A stretch of DNA of 64,000 nucleotides from contig CAADRB010000069.1 in assembly GCA_900708905.1 (NCBI GenBank), positions 347,606-411,605 on the forward strand, in the 5' to 3' direction. Positions 26,101 through 44,300 of the stretch are shown in pieces. A model generated the notes under the pieces. That model was not told the DNA's origin. It saw only the letters and a program-made list of their open reading frames with translations, and did no database searches. How positions within the stretch are numbered: the stretch's first letter is position 1; every line of letters begins with the position of its first letter. The stretch is from Hymenolepis diminuta. Taxonomy: Eukaryota; Platyhelminthes; Cestoda; Cyclophyllidea; Hymenolepididae. The position numbers were made by a program, and so were the translations under genes.

Positions 26101-29100
26101 ATAGAAAGAGGGGAATTAATAGACGCGTTTAGACATGACAAGTGGGGGTTTTGCGTCATAGACATACAGACGTCACTGCAGCTTCGTGAACGAAAAGCCG
26201 AAGTATTTCCATAGGGAACGCGAATGAAGAGTAATTCTGGAATTAGAGTCATCCTCATTAATGGTACATCTGCATGATTCAAGTAAACAGGGGCCTAGAC
26301 TCTAGAAACCAATTTTACTACAAAGTCTTAAAGACTCACATGGAGATGTTTGTTGTAACTTCATTTATTCCTTTTATCTTAATTAGCTTAACTATTTAAA
26401 CCAATTTCCTATTTGCTTATGAGTCTAATTAGTTTTCTATGCTGTAGACTAATCATCGATTTTTCAACATACTGTAATAGTTGCCGGTTCTCAGAAGAAA
26501 AAATCCCATTCAAAACCACGGATTAACGATTTAGAAAAAGAGTGCTGTCGTCTTATGTCTAAAATTGTTAGGGAATTTACTGTAAGATAGCATGTTAAAC
26601 AATTAGAAATGACATATACGATAAATATAGGTCATTCTTCTCATATTTCTGCATATAATATACGTTTCTCATATATCCTAAATTGAACAATAAAAAATTG
26701 ACCTTGAAGGATTTTTTGAAAAATCTATATATTTTGATCATTAGAACAGATTCTACTGCATGATTAATCACTCGACAGCAATGCGAGGCCGGTGCTAAAT
26801 TTAGTACCATGTGCCTTGGAGGCCCAATTAAAGGACAGGGAAGGGAAGGGGTGTGATATGAACTCGTCATATCAATAGGAGCAGCAAGCACAGTAGTCAC
26901 TATATGGACAAAATGAATCACGACAGTAATATAAAATGTAATATTGAAATTAATTTGTGTGAGTGTGCTGCGAAAGTGTTAAATGTAAACAGTCCAATCT
27001 CGATCGCTATGTGCGCACAAAATTGTGTAATAGAAAAAAATTGAATGGCTAACAGAGTGCAAGACAACCGAAGGCATGGTTATACGAATGCACCATCCCA
27101 TATATGGATATTGATTTACTTATCGATCAATTGATTAGCGATCTCATGCACATTTGGCTGCAGTTTTAACGCACGTATCGATTTTTTGGTGACAAATTAA
27201 ATCTAACGCTATTATTTTCACACACCTTTGAACTCATAAACCTGTCTGATTGTTGGGAAGGCAAAACAATACTGTGAGATATTTCACATGTGACAGAAAA
27301 GATAAAATAAAATTCAGGGAAACAGAAAAGGTAGCTCAGACATTTCCAACTTCTCGGTGTCTAAAAAAAGTAAAATCAGAGCTAAAGCGAAAACGTCCTT
27401 CTAGAATGAAGTCATCACACACTTACGAGAATGTTAAAAAATGCCAGGCGACACATTTTTCTTATAGGCCGAAAGAATATCAAAATAAATGAATTATTTT
27501 CATTTTGGCCACTTTAGTACATCACTATGTTGTTCGATGAGTACGGAAGTGAAAAAGGTAGCATAAAAGGGAAAAATAAATCAAATAGAAGCTAAGATAA
27601 AGATTCGCGCTTTAAATGTGAACATAATACTTTTAATGAAATAAAAGGTATTATTAAAGAAACCTCCAACCATACTTTCATTTAAGTCAAGGGTGTTTCT
27701 CAGTTAATTGACAGTTATGAAATAAAGAAAAAAAGCGTCAGGACTTCTTAAATAAAATCCACTTTAATTGGAAAGAAAAAATGATACATCTCAGTTATTG
27801 ATGAAATTTTGACAGCTGTAGCAACTTTCATCAAAATCTTCTGAATGGTAAGTAGGAGAACATAATTAAATTGCATTTACCCAGCTTTTATCAAAATCAA
27901 ATACAGATCAATTAAACAAATTCACAATACCAAACTCACGATATCGTTAAAGAAAAAATTTCCGTAAAAGTAATCTGAAACAAAGCCCTTGGGAAAGCAA
28001 AGCCATGAAAATAAGGATTATTTAGTTTATGTGTAGTAAATATTACCCCGCATTGGTTAAAGGCTTTATTAGGTCAAATGGGAGTGGTACAACTATCCCT
28101 TCCTTAAACTGACGCAATTTCAGATTTTATCTTTCTTTCGACACTAGGCAACTTAGAGCTGGATAGCGAAATTTGTGACTATGAAGCTACAAGAGAATTC
28201 AAATCTTTGTTCATGAAAATCAAGGCATTTGTCCTTAATTGTTGGGTGAACTTCTCACGTATCCTGGAGATGTTAAGGATAAAGAAGCATAAACTGTAAC
28301 TTGAGCACCAAATATATCCTAACTTTTCAAAAACGATATCCTCATATTCTACATTCCTCCGCATTTGGTAACTGTAACAATCAAGGCTATAATCTTTATG
28401 CCCAAACCAGATATTTATTGATCATTATTTGTTGATCAAATGGACGTAATAATATAGCGATATATTATTACAGACTATAAAACAATAAAATCCGCTTGAT
28501 TTCAATCATTAATTTTTCACATATTCACATGCAAATGTTTAATAAGCTCAAACAAAGATTAGCCCATTAATTTTTCACGAATTTCAAATAAAATACATAT
28601 TATTTATGCTGTAGCGCTAATTTAAAGATAAATTAACCATTAGTTTCTAAGTATTCATTGATAAATCGAACTAAAAGTAAAAAGATTTATTGTCACTGAA
28701 AAAAATCCCCAAAAAATTAACATTCTATATAGTTAATTAGCCGAAAGTAACTAAAAACATTGGGATTAAGTAAAAGAAAACGCAATATTTTTCTGTAGGC
28801 ATATGGGGAAAATAAACGCAGTTATCACACTTCAACAACAACGAAAACGTTAACAATATTAATTAAAAGTGAGATTTAATGAAAGTAGGAGTACAAATTG
28901 AAAATGCACATCTGGTGAGTTTTAGACAACAGAGCGGGAAATTGTAATAACATTTAGGAAAACATTTGTTTGTCAAAATATCTGGGAAAATTTAATCGGG
29001 GAATATAGAGTAGTGAAAAGGGCCTTAGAAAAAGCATTATTCAAAGGGGAAACCTTGGGAATGTGTCAAAAATACAAGTGACGTGGCAGCTCTGCTTCAC

Positions 29101-32100
29101 TGATGAAATAAAGGAGGCAATTAAACAAACGTGCGTAAATTTTTTAAGTCAGGGGATCTTGACAGCTAAGAAAACGATTAAAAGACTTCAAAGTTTTCTA
29201 GATTGAATAGAGACATCATTAGGAAAAAAACGTCAAACATCTCAATCTGCAACGTAAGACAACTGTAACTACCATCAGTTAAATTGGCAAAATTATAATT
29301 AAGCGTCATCTTAATGTCTGATAAGTATCCTTCACAGAAAGACTTCAAAAAGTTCAAAAATCGATAATTTTTTTTATTATAATAACATTTAACCAGTGGT
29401 TAAGAGAAATGATATACAAGTTATATTCGAGGAAAAGAATAAGTTATAATATCTAATGCCCTCATAATCAGATAGCGGATTGGAAAAGCGTACCAGTGAA
29501 ACGGACTTTTCACAGTCGATAATCAATAGAGTTTCTAAATTTGGAGAATCCAGCCAAGTTCAGCCATTCCGGACTGAGGAAAAAAACACTCCGACCATCG
29601 TAATGTATTTCCTTTCATAAAGACCCATCAATAAAATTATAGACTGAAACCTATACATACCTTATCCAATAATGCATTGCTGAATAACAGCTTAAAATAG
29701 ATATGTTAATTATTTACTAGCCAAGATAGGGAATAAATGCTGTAATACTGCACAAGAATACAGACCCTACAACTGCAATAAACAATGAGCATTACTACTT
29801 AATATAGATTCCACCGGAGTCTCTGTTCCTTATAAAGGAAAATTTGGTAGCTCTCCAGTTATTCGATGTTAGTCTGGGTACTAACCAAAAAGTCAACAAT
29901 AACAGTTCCCATACTTTACCGATTTTACTCTTTTCTCTCACTGAATGAGACGATTCTGATTATTTGCTGTGATCTAGTAAGATACTTGAATGCGATATTT
30001 CCTGTCATTTTGCTCATAACTTGCATTACACCATCTATGATTGTTAAAATAACGCTTAGAAAATGGTAGTAATTCAAAATAATCAGAGATTTTCAGCTCA
30101 TTTCACCAAAATAGATTCATTCTGAAAATATCCTACAGGTAGATCGCAGTTACTCGATTATGATATTTTCTAGTCTCAAAAGATGCACTAAATCAGAGTC
30201 CTTACGGTAATGGCAAAAGAAAACCCATTTCTTTAGTACACAAGTAGAAATTTGCAGAAGAGGACTTACAATTCAAAATTCACTTTAAAACAGCAACGGA
30301 AAATAGGAACTAAACCATAACGGAATTACATCGTTAACATCAAAACTCAATGAAAGTAACTAGACTATTATTTGACATACACAGTCGACAGTCCTGGATG
30401 CATCAAATAGTAAATGTACTTTGACTTCAAGGGATGCAAGGGTAGTCGCAACAACAAGGATAACCCGTCATAGTTCAAGTGCTCCCCTCTCCGTATCACA
30501 CTCCCTTTGTCTAAAACACCTTCAATTCCCGCAGAACCCTGCCCCATTACTGTTCCTTCAACCAGACATGTTGCTATAAGGGGCCTACACGAAACTATGT
30601 ATGTATATAATGGTTCAAAATGAATAAGAATGATTTGGATAGCTCAAGATTTTAACTTTACGTTGATACGGATCGTTTTGATGATCAATTCAAATGTACA
30701 GCTCATGACATTTAAGAAACGAATTTCAAAATAAAATGCAACAAAGAAGCTATAAAATTCACCACTGCCCTAAAGGTAGTAAACAGTAACATTGTATGGT
30801 TAGAATAGAGAGAAGACCAGTATATGAGATGTAGAAAACTGGAATAAATCAATTGAGCTCACTGTAAGATTACTGTAAGTGGATTTTAGGATTTGATTAA
30901 GAAGTTTATGGAGTCAAAGATGATGACGTGTGTTCATAGAAAGTGTACTGATCGTGGAAAAAAAACGAAATTATAAAACAAACCACAGTCAGGATACATA
31001 TACGACTTCTATTCAACTCAAACCCTTCCCAAAATCTACAGAGATTTCCTCGTAAGACTATTGATAAAAATTCGCAATTACCATTAGAAGCATTAGTTGA
31101 AACTTTGCTCTAAGAAAAAGCTCCATAACCCTCTCGTGGACACATTTGGAAGAAAAATACTAGAAGAATCAATATATACTTTAAGTATAGCCAGGTTCTA
31201 AGAACCTAATGGAAATCTAATCAGTGAAAGATAAGTTGATGTATAAAATAAATGTAAAATAGGCCCCTCACAGTAGATAAGATGACCCTTCGAAAAAAAC
31301 CTCAGAAAAATCAACAAGCCAATTATCATAATTTTCGAAAAATGCTTGTGCTGAAGGACTCAAATTAATTTGTCTGCAGGTAGCAAATTATCGCTCTAAT
31401 GGACGCAAAAAAGTTTCAAAGATGGGTAGCGTTTAACTTTGAGTTAATTGACAGCAAAAATAATCTACGTACTGTTTTCCTAATAATCGTGCAAAAGAAG
31501 GAATTAATTCGGTACAAAATTAGGAAAAGTAACACGCTTGAAGTTTTCCAATAAATAACCCACCCAGCAGATTTTTGGTGCTGATAAAAATGTCAGTACG
31601 AACCTTTGCGAAGATGGACGCGGCACTGACGATTGGGTAGGTAGCATCAGCTTTGCTTTCAACAACAATATTCAGATCAGGGAAGATCGACTTCAAGTAT
31701 GTCTGATATACCTCTGCTTTGCCAACTGTATCAACATAAACCTAAAACCAAAAGAATAATTACGTTAGTAATCAGACAGGAAAACTATCCGACAATCTAC
31801 CTTGATATGAGTTTTAAGTTATTAAAAAGTCAAATAAATTTGCAAATGACTAATTAGGTGATAGCAAACATAGCTCCTAGATCACTCGATTGAAAAAGAC
31901 GTCAAATGTGACCACCAAAAACTGGATTCCAAACCTAAGTGAACAAAAAGACATCAATCGACTTAAGATCATATCTATAAAGAGGATAAGTGAGATATTC
32001 TCGAATTACTAGCTGAAATCAGACTTATCTTTCCGATGGACGATATAAGATGATAAAGGTCTAACTTAAAATTAGAGTCGTTTTCGTATTGAGAAGATTG

Positions 32101-33399
32101 TGGGATACTTTTCTATTAATACAAGCGATGATTTTGGTGCCTCATTCATTTTTTAATTCAAATAGGCAACTCAAATAAATGTAATTCTTGAACTAATACC
32201 CAACAGTAATTTTGCGGTATGTAATTAAATTTAATTTATTGTAGGTTAACTTCCCATAAAGATAGGGAAAGAAAGAATTAGGCCGAATGATTTAGATTTA
32301 ACACTTACGAAGTACAACAAAATTCTATGATTTTTGGTTTATTCATTATTGTGACGGTAATATATTAACACTTCAGATATTAGGAGAATCAAAACACTTG
32401 CTGATGAATCAAATATAGCTATACGTAGTCGTTTTCAAATCGCTTTGGATATTTAAAACCCAAAGCACAAATTTTCCAACATTTGATGCTCTTACAGTAC
32501 CTAACACTCACAGGCACCTGATCCAGAGTTTGAGTCCCCGTTCAGCCACACATCTCTGCACCGTATCTTTGTCTTGCCGGCAGCCAGATGAGATGCGTAA
32601 AATCGATAATGCACCGGTAAAACAGATGCTCAATAAATCACAAAATTAGACACAAACATTGACAGGCAGACTACCAACTAAAAATAAAAATTTTCGTCTT
32701 ACCTCTGCCAGATTAACGTCCTGATCTAAGGCAGATCTTATGAGTCCGATCGCCGCGTCTTGTGAGATGGTATTGAGGCTGATTTTCTGGCTAAAATATA
32801 GCATTTAAAGAATTACATTCGACCTATAAATCGGCAATTTGTATACAATTAAATGTAATCTACCTGCTAAGCATCTTTTCGGTAATCTCCATAGGTGAAA
32901 TAGCATGAATTGTGTAGGCAACCCAATTACATTCTTTAAGCATCTCTTTGAGCAAATCTTCACGCTTCCCCTCTGTTAACTGTTTGGAATCTTAAATAGG
33001 CAATAGTAACTATAAAAAATGACTTGACCTTACCAGCTAGACCCATTTCCTTCAAGGATGCAATTTTGCTTACAGGCGCAACAGCACATGCATACAACAT
33101 AGGACCTAAACAAAAATATAATTGTTACTTAATTAGAATAAGTAGAAAATATTTACAACTGGAGTATTACCCAAGACAGGTCCTCTGCCGGCTTCATCAA
33201 TTCCTAGCATGCACGGAGAAGAACGGGATTTTGATGAAAGACGTTCAATTGATGAATCGATAAGAGTTGCACCACCTCCAGCAAGACATGAATTCAAGAA
33301 TTTCAGATAGGCTTGTGTAGAGGGCGAATCGGCACTTTCACCCAATTCAACGGATTTCTGATCAATGACATTTGAATCTGTTTCCTCGTCTGAGTCCAT
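15782..33399 (-). CDS. RNASEH2A: Ribonuclease H2 subunit A
   Basis: Catalytic subunit of RNase H2, which cuts RNA in RNA/DNA hybrids and starts removal of single ribonucleotides from DNA in the nucleus. Exons (minus): 33399-33171, 33105-33034, 32990-32864, 32790-32703, 31741-31604, 23130-23040, 20059-19936, 15950-15782. All join in phase to 345 codons plus stop. The four metal-binding acidic residues are present: D68 and E69 in [13 protein letters not shown]176 in VYVDTVG, and D204 in SKADATYP. Later blocks match the family too: [32 protein letters not shown], and a basic tail with RSDHH. The first 60 or so residues form an acidic, Ser-rich extension beyond the usual start. The first exon could begin at a TTG at 33417, but ATG at 33399 is the natural start. 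Introns 1-4 are 43-961 nt; introns 5-7 are 8473, 2980 and 3985 nt. Poly(A) signals follow at 15640-15618. Confidence 0.93.
15951..19935 (-). other. RNase H2A intron 7
   Basis: This 3985-nt intron runs from the donor gtgagt after the Trp-coding exon to the acceptor ctccag. I see no other exon or well-defined repeat in it. Confidence 0.8.
20060..23039 (-). other. RNase H2A intron 6
   Basis: This 2980-nt intron begins with gtaatt and ends in ttgcag. It includes a minus-strand open frame at 22677-22920 that does not splice in phase with the neighbours, and an (AT)n/(ATAC) tract at 22757-22779. Confidence 0.8.
22757..22779. repeat. AT-rich microsatellite
   Basis: An imperfect (AT)n run interrupted by one C, inside RNase H2A intron 6. 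Confidence 0.8.
23152..23178. repeat. (AT)n microsatellite beside a splice acceptor
   Basis: About 13 AT units end 21 bp from the acceptor of RNase H2A exon 6 (exon starts 23130, minus strand). It occupies the place where the branch point and upstream acceptor signals of intron 5 should be. Confidence 0.9.
24505..24716 (-). repeat. tRNA-derived SINE-like element, copy 1
   Basis: Read on the minus strand it begins TGGCGCAGCGGTTAATATGC, a perfect match to the tRNA A-box (TRGCNNAGYNGG). About 45 bp on, a B-box-like AGCTCGATGCTCATC follows. The body then ends in CCCTCAATGGGCATGG. A second copy is about 40 bp upstream in the same orientation. This is the layout of a tRNA-derived SINE transcribed by RNA polymerase III. 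Confidence 0.55.
24756..24948 (-). repeat. tRNA-derived SINE-like element, copy 2
   Basis: Minus strand: a damaged A-box region (TCGGTTAATGCG), a better preserved B-box region (GAGTTCGATACTCATCGGTG), and the shared tail CCTCAATGGGCTTGG. Comparing it with copy 1 gives a tRNA-like head of about 70 bp and a tRNA-unrelated body of about 120 bp. Confidence 0.55.
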
Positions 33400-34562
33400 A
33401 TTATATTGCTTGAACACAATAAGGAGATTTTAAGCCCTTTGGGCGAATTTCAGCATAATTTTAAAGAATATCGACCAAGCACACCTGCATGCATTTAAAA
33501 GTCGGTTTCTCTTATAGCGAAGCCTAGGCCAGTAGAAATATAAAGATTACTACGCTAAATACTGATCGAATTTTTAACGGCGATCCACCTGAAGTTTCAG
33601 CATAGTCAGACAGCAGTCTTTACACAAAACACAACTACAAAAAAACGCTTACAATTTTTTAAACGAATCGCATATAACGATAATTTAAATAGATGGTACA
33701 AAACCACTGAATCATCCTTAATATTATTTGAAAACGTCCGATATTAAGCAGTGTGTTGATGATTTCATCAAAAGCTAACAAAATTTCGGGATCGTTTATT
33801 AAAAGCTACGACATCTCTTCTTCAGGAACAACGATATAATATATATATCATTAAGTTCGAGACTTGCTTTTTTAGTTAGTGAAATAGATAATATTATGTT
33901 ACAGCCTAACTATAAACTCACACACATATTAGTCAGACTTCTTCAGCCCAGACCGAAATAGATTGGGATAAAAGGACAACTGAAGACTGTCAACAAAGCC
34001 CCATTAAAATTGTTTCCTAAACATCTCAGATTTGTTCTTGTTATGTCCGTTACATGAGGTTGGTCTACATCACGTCAAAGCTCGTTACTATGACTAAACG
34101 CGACAGCAGATATGGTAGTATATGTTACTGAATGGCTATTCAGTAGCATATATCTCATCTAATTAACAAAAAGCAACCAGACATGCGCAAACGAAAAAGA
34201 CACATTTCAACAAATATTATACGCATTTAAATTAATAACAGGTATATTTCAAAATGGAACAAATACAGGGAAGAGAGGTTAAGACGAAGGTCGAAGAGTC
34301 AATGTAAATTGGGTACAATCTGGGAAGAGCGCATTGGCACGCATTGCGTTAACGTTATTCGTTTTTTTCAACGACAATTCAACACGACCACCACTTCAGT
34401 TTAAGTCAAGTCATAAAATGAAATGGATTAATAGTACTAACAGCGAATTTCAAAGAAATATATATACAAAAGAAAATGTGTACATCTGTACAACCGAAAC
34501 CGAGAAAAAAAGAATGGAAATGAAGTGAAAACTGTACAACAGCGCAAAAATGATGAGACCAT
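33400..34562. other. Intergenic: RNase H2A 5' flank and KAT2 3' flank
   Basis: 1163 bp between the KAT2 stop and the RNase H2A start, both on the minus strand. It must hold the RNase H2A promoter and KAT2 3' UTR. It includes a hairpin at 34118-34153. I see no clear TATA box or canonical AATAAA for KAT2. Confidence 0.6.
34118..34153. repeat. Hairpin (inverted repeat)
   Basis: ATATGTTACTGAAT and ATTCAGTAGCATAT pair over 14 bp with one G-T wobble around the loop GGCT; the stem extends by one or two weaker pairs. Confidence 0.6.
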
Positions 34563-40544
<5,982 letters not shown>

Positions 40545-41389
40545 AGCGGGATTCGGATATTTTTAGAGTATAACTTAAATCGGCTGCCATTTGTAAACCC
40601 AATGACTAATTAAAACAATTTTACCATTTTAACATCTGGTATTTCATTTTGCGAGTATATATTTTACAGACGATTCGTCTTAACAGCTCGAGAAAACTGA
40701 ACAAGTAAAGTTTCTCTCGTCAATTAATTTCTTCCTTATTTGAAGACACTCTCCACTTTGCCCATAAAATCAAAGCATTTATAAGTAAATTAATCCTTAT
40801 TCCATCTTCGCAAACATATTTATCTAAATAGTAATAGTATAAATGTGAGGAATTAAAAATATTAGAAAAAGACGTTTTATGCAGAATATCACTATATTAG
40901 GCTTCAAATAATTTTTTAAAATAAAATGTTAAATATTAAGCCAAAAGTTTAAAAGATACTCTAATTTTTGAAAGTTTGTTTTCAACATTGTTTGAGCAGA
41001 CCATATTTTCTTTACGCCCTACTTCCACTGCGCTCGTGAGGTCTCGCGTAGTGAGTTTTGTGTTGTTATTAATGATTTTCTTGTATATTAATAGTAAATA
41101 TATGTTTAAAATGTCGCATAAATCGACATATTTGGAGAAAAATGTGCTATAATCACATTTAAATGGGTAAGATAGTTCACCTAATTCCGTGGCATCGAAT
41201 TCGTCATGATAGTCATTTGTTTTCTTTTTATTTCAATCATGTTTATAAAATGCCATTTTTAACACATAACTATAACTTTGCATTATCTATGACTGGTTTG
41301 CAACAGTTATTTGTTGTTGAAAGTTCTGGTACGTTCAAATTTAAACTTTTCTATATTCTGTTAACCTCCATATTCTCACCAAAGGTATC
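40545..41389. promoter_or_regulatory. Shared 5' region between divergent genes
   Basis: 845 bp separate the KAT2 start (minus) from the coiled-coil gene start (plus), so it should hold both promoters. No obvious TATA or CCAAT arrangement was recognised. A GC-richer patch at about 41018-41056 (GCCCTACTTCCACTGCGCTC) is the likeliest core. A splice-acceptor-like CACCAAAG ends at 41384, six bases before the ATG. Confidence 0.4.
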
Positions 41390-44300
41390 ATGGCAGAACC
41401 TGAAGAAGTTGCTGAAATAAATTATGAGGAACAATATCGGTATGTGGTTTGTAATCGAGTATCCAGTTAGTCTTTTGTATTCTTTATTTTAACCTGCCCA
41501 CTTTTTAGAATCCTCTCCGAGGAGAACAAAAAGCTATCCATTGATATTGCAAGTCTGCAGCTGAGTAATCGAAGCTTGGTGAATCAAAATCGTGATGAAA
41601 AGAAGAAGGTTATGGATTGCCGCCTTCAAATTAGTGATTTAGAAAGCCGATTGAAAACTTTGGATAACATCAAACTTGAACTATCTGAAACCCAACTTCA
41701 AGCTGAGCGTTTGCGTCAAACACTTGATGCAAACGAAAACAAACTTCAAAACACTGAGCGCCGAGCCACAGAGGCTGAAGGTCTTGTCAAGGTAAATTCC
41801 AAATTTTTCTTTAATTCCTTTCCTAGGTAAAGGATAGTATTATTGACAAACAAAGGAAATTTTCTAAAGAATTAGAAGACGAAGTTCAGAATATAACCGG
41901 GGTAGTAGATCATCTAAAATCACATTGTGCTAAATTAGAAGGCGATTTATGCAAAGCTTTAGAAAGAGCGGAGGAGAGTGACAAATTACGTGATGCCCTG
42001 GCCTCAAAAACCGCTTTATTGGATAAAATTGCCGAATCGTAAGTCGATTTTGGAAAATTTTCGTAATCATTACGTCTTCTTAGATCTAAAGGTGTAAGCG
42101 ATAGTGGTTTGGCTGCTGCAAATCAGTACTTTAAGGAACAGGAAGCAAAAATGAAAGACGAGTTGGCTTTAATGAAGCAGGTTAAGTCCGAATTGGAGAA
42201 AGCATTGAAGGAGATGACTACTGAACGCGATAATCTCCAGAGTAACGTAAGCGGACTCTTTCGTTCCTCTAACGTTCTGTTTATAGATTGAAGAACAGAG
42301 TAAAAGCATTGTGGAATTAAAAGAAAAGTGTGCAAACTTGGAGACTGCTGTAAAAGAGTCAAAGAATTCTGATAAGCGTTCCAAGAATGATATGGTACGT
42401 TTACATGTTGATAATTTGTTGTTTTTATTTAGAATTCTCGTTTGATTGGACCTGCGTTGCCGCCTTGGTTACTGGAAGAAAAGAAGCCTGATCCGAATGA
42501 GATTGAAAAGCTTAATAATACCGATCCAGCTACTCTTCGTACTCGTGTCATTGATTTGGAAGGTAAAGTTCACGAGTTGAAACAACTTGTTACTTATCGG
42601 GAGGATGTTATTCTGCGTATATATCAGGTAAATGTCTGTTTTAATTACATTTATTGGCCTTTGTCGATCTGCATGAAACGGTTGTTTCGGCTTTTGCAGC
42701 AAAGGTATATTCAATAGGGGTTTCTGATAATTTTCATCCCCTATATAAGATTCCTTGCTAATTACTTTTGTAATGATAGTAAATTCATTTGTTTTGATTA
42801 TCCAAAGATACTTCGGTTGATGTTTCTCAGGGTGAATTTTGTTATTATGCTTTTAACTAGTGGGAATTCATTAATCTCAGCTTGATTTTGGTTGATTATG
42901 TATCCGATTTAGATTCATTCACATAGATAGTACACTTCTAGAACCTTATATTGCTTTAAACTAATTAATTGTTAGTGTAAATTGGGTCGATAGAATTTTT
43001 TGATTTCTTGTCTTACTTGTCTATGGTGATCTGCAAAGTCAGATTTGGCTTACTTGTGATGCACTCCTCCTATATCTGTTTTCCTATATAAAGATGTTAT
43101 TATTCCATTTATTGTTATTAAGCACATAGTTAGAATACAGGTTATTGTGGTAAGTATCTGCCTCTCAGAGGACAATAAGTTCAGTTATTATAACTCTATG
43201 ATATACGTATATATACATACATTGCAGGAGATCCAAAAGAAGTCCTCTAAGCTTGAGGCATCGGAAGTGGAGCGATCAAGCTTGTCCGCTCAAGTTGGGA
43301 TTCTAAAGAAGGAGCTTAATGCCCTTCGTGGAAGCGGTAGACGATCGGAAGTTGGCTATCCGCCAGAAATAGAGATCGAAATTGAACGTCTGCGAGGTAA
43401 GCGAGATCGTGAATATCAACGTAGAAAGCGTGCTGAGGCTGAAATGGATGAGATGGAAGCGGAGTTGAATGAAATGAAGGAAAAAGTGAAGAAAATGGAG
43501 GATGAATTGGCAGAAATTGCAAACGCTCCTAAACCAGTAAGCCAAATTTTCACTACCTTCTCTCATCTTAATAAGCTGTCATTCGTTCCTTTGCTCTTCT
43601 GTTGTAGGTCATCCATGCGGGCGATCCGGTTGACAAAGCACGTATTGCCGAACTGCAGACTGTTGTCAATCAACTTCGTTTGGATAATGAATCTAAGCGG
43701 TCTGAGCTCTTTGATCTTAGATCACGTTTTGAGGAAAAATCTGCTATGCTGGAATCATTATCTAATGATGTAAGTATTAGATTTTTTCACTTTGCTTGTA
43801 AAGGTTACTAGATTCAATTACCGAAATGTGAATGTTGACGAAATGAAGTCTTGATGAGTATTGTTCAACAGATGGATAAATGAGTGCAAGTTCTTCCATT
43901 TGATAGCCAGAAGGATGTTTGGCCGCATAAAAAGATAAAGGTTAAACACTTCTTCATTTAACATGACCGTGTACTATTTCGTTCACGAGTTTTAGCCGGT
44001 AACCAATTATTTGGTGTTGAGAGGATCGTAAGATGTTGCAGTTAAGCTAGTAAATCCGGAATATCGATGTTAATTTGTTGAGTAATTATGTATTATGTAT
44101 TTCTTTTTATTTAGATAAAAGCCAAAGAACGTCAAGTAGTTGATTTGACTACTGAGCTTACCAATAAAAGTAGTCAGTTGGAACAGACAATTAAGGAACT
44201 GGAATCTGTTCGCCTTCGTGCTATTCGTGGTGGTGTGGAAACCGAACGCTGGCAGATGGATTTGAATAGTGTTCGAACTTCTAATCGTTTTCTCTCCCAG

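Larger units (their letters stand above)
23131..31603 (-). other. RNase H2A intron 5 (8.5 kb)
   Basis: The donor is gttcgt after the AAG that ends SIFAK, and the acceptor is ttgtag before VTRD. It contains two SINE-like copies (24505-24948) and an (AT)n tract beside the acceptor. No other coding exon was seen. The intron is identified by phase 0 on both sides and by the continuous RNase HII family reading across it. Confidence 0.85.

Noticed and set aside
27250..27492. + strand Lys-rich frame of 80 residues
   Set aside because: Composition reflects A-rich DNA; there is no splice context and it sits within RNase H2A intron 5 on the other strand.
32500..32600. B-box-like GTTTGAGTCCC in RNase H2A intron 4
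   Set aside because: No A-box at the right distance and no similarity to the SINE pair, so it is not called as a tRNA or SINE.
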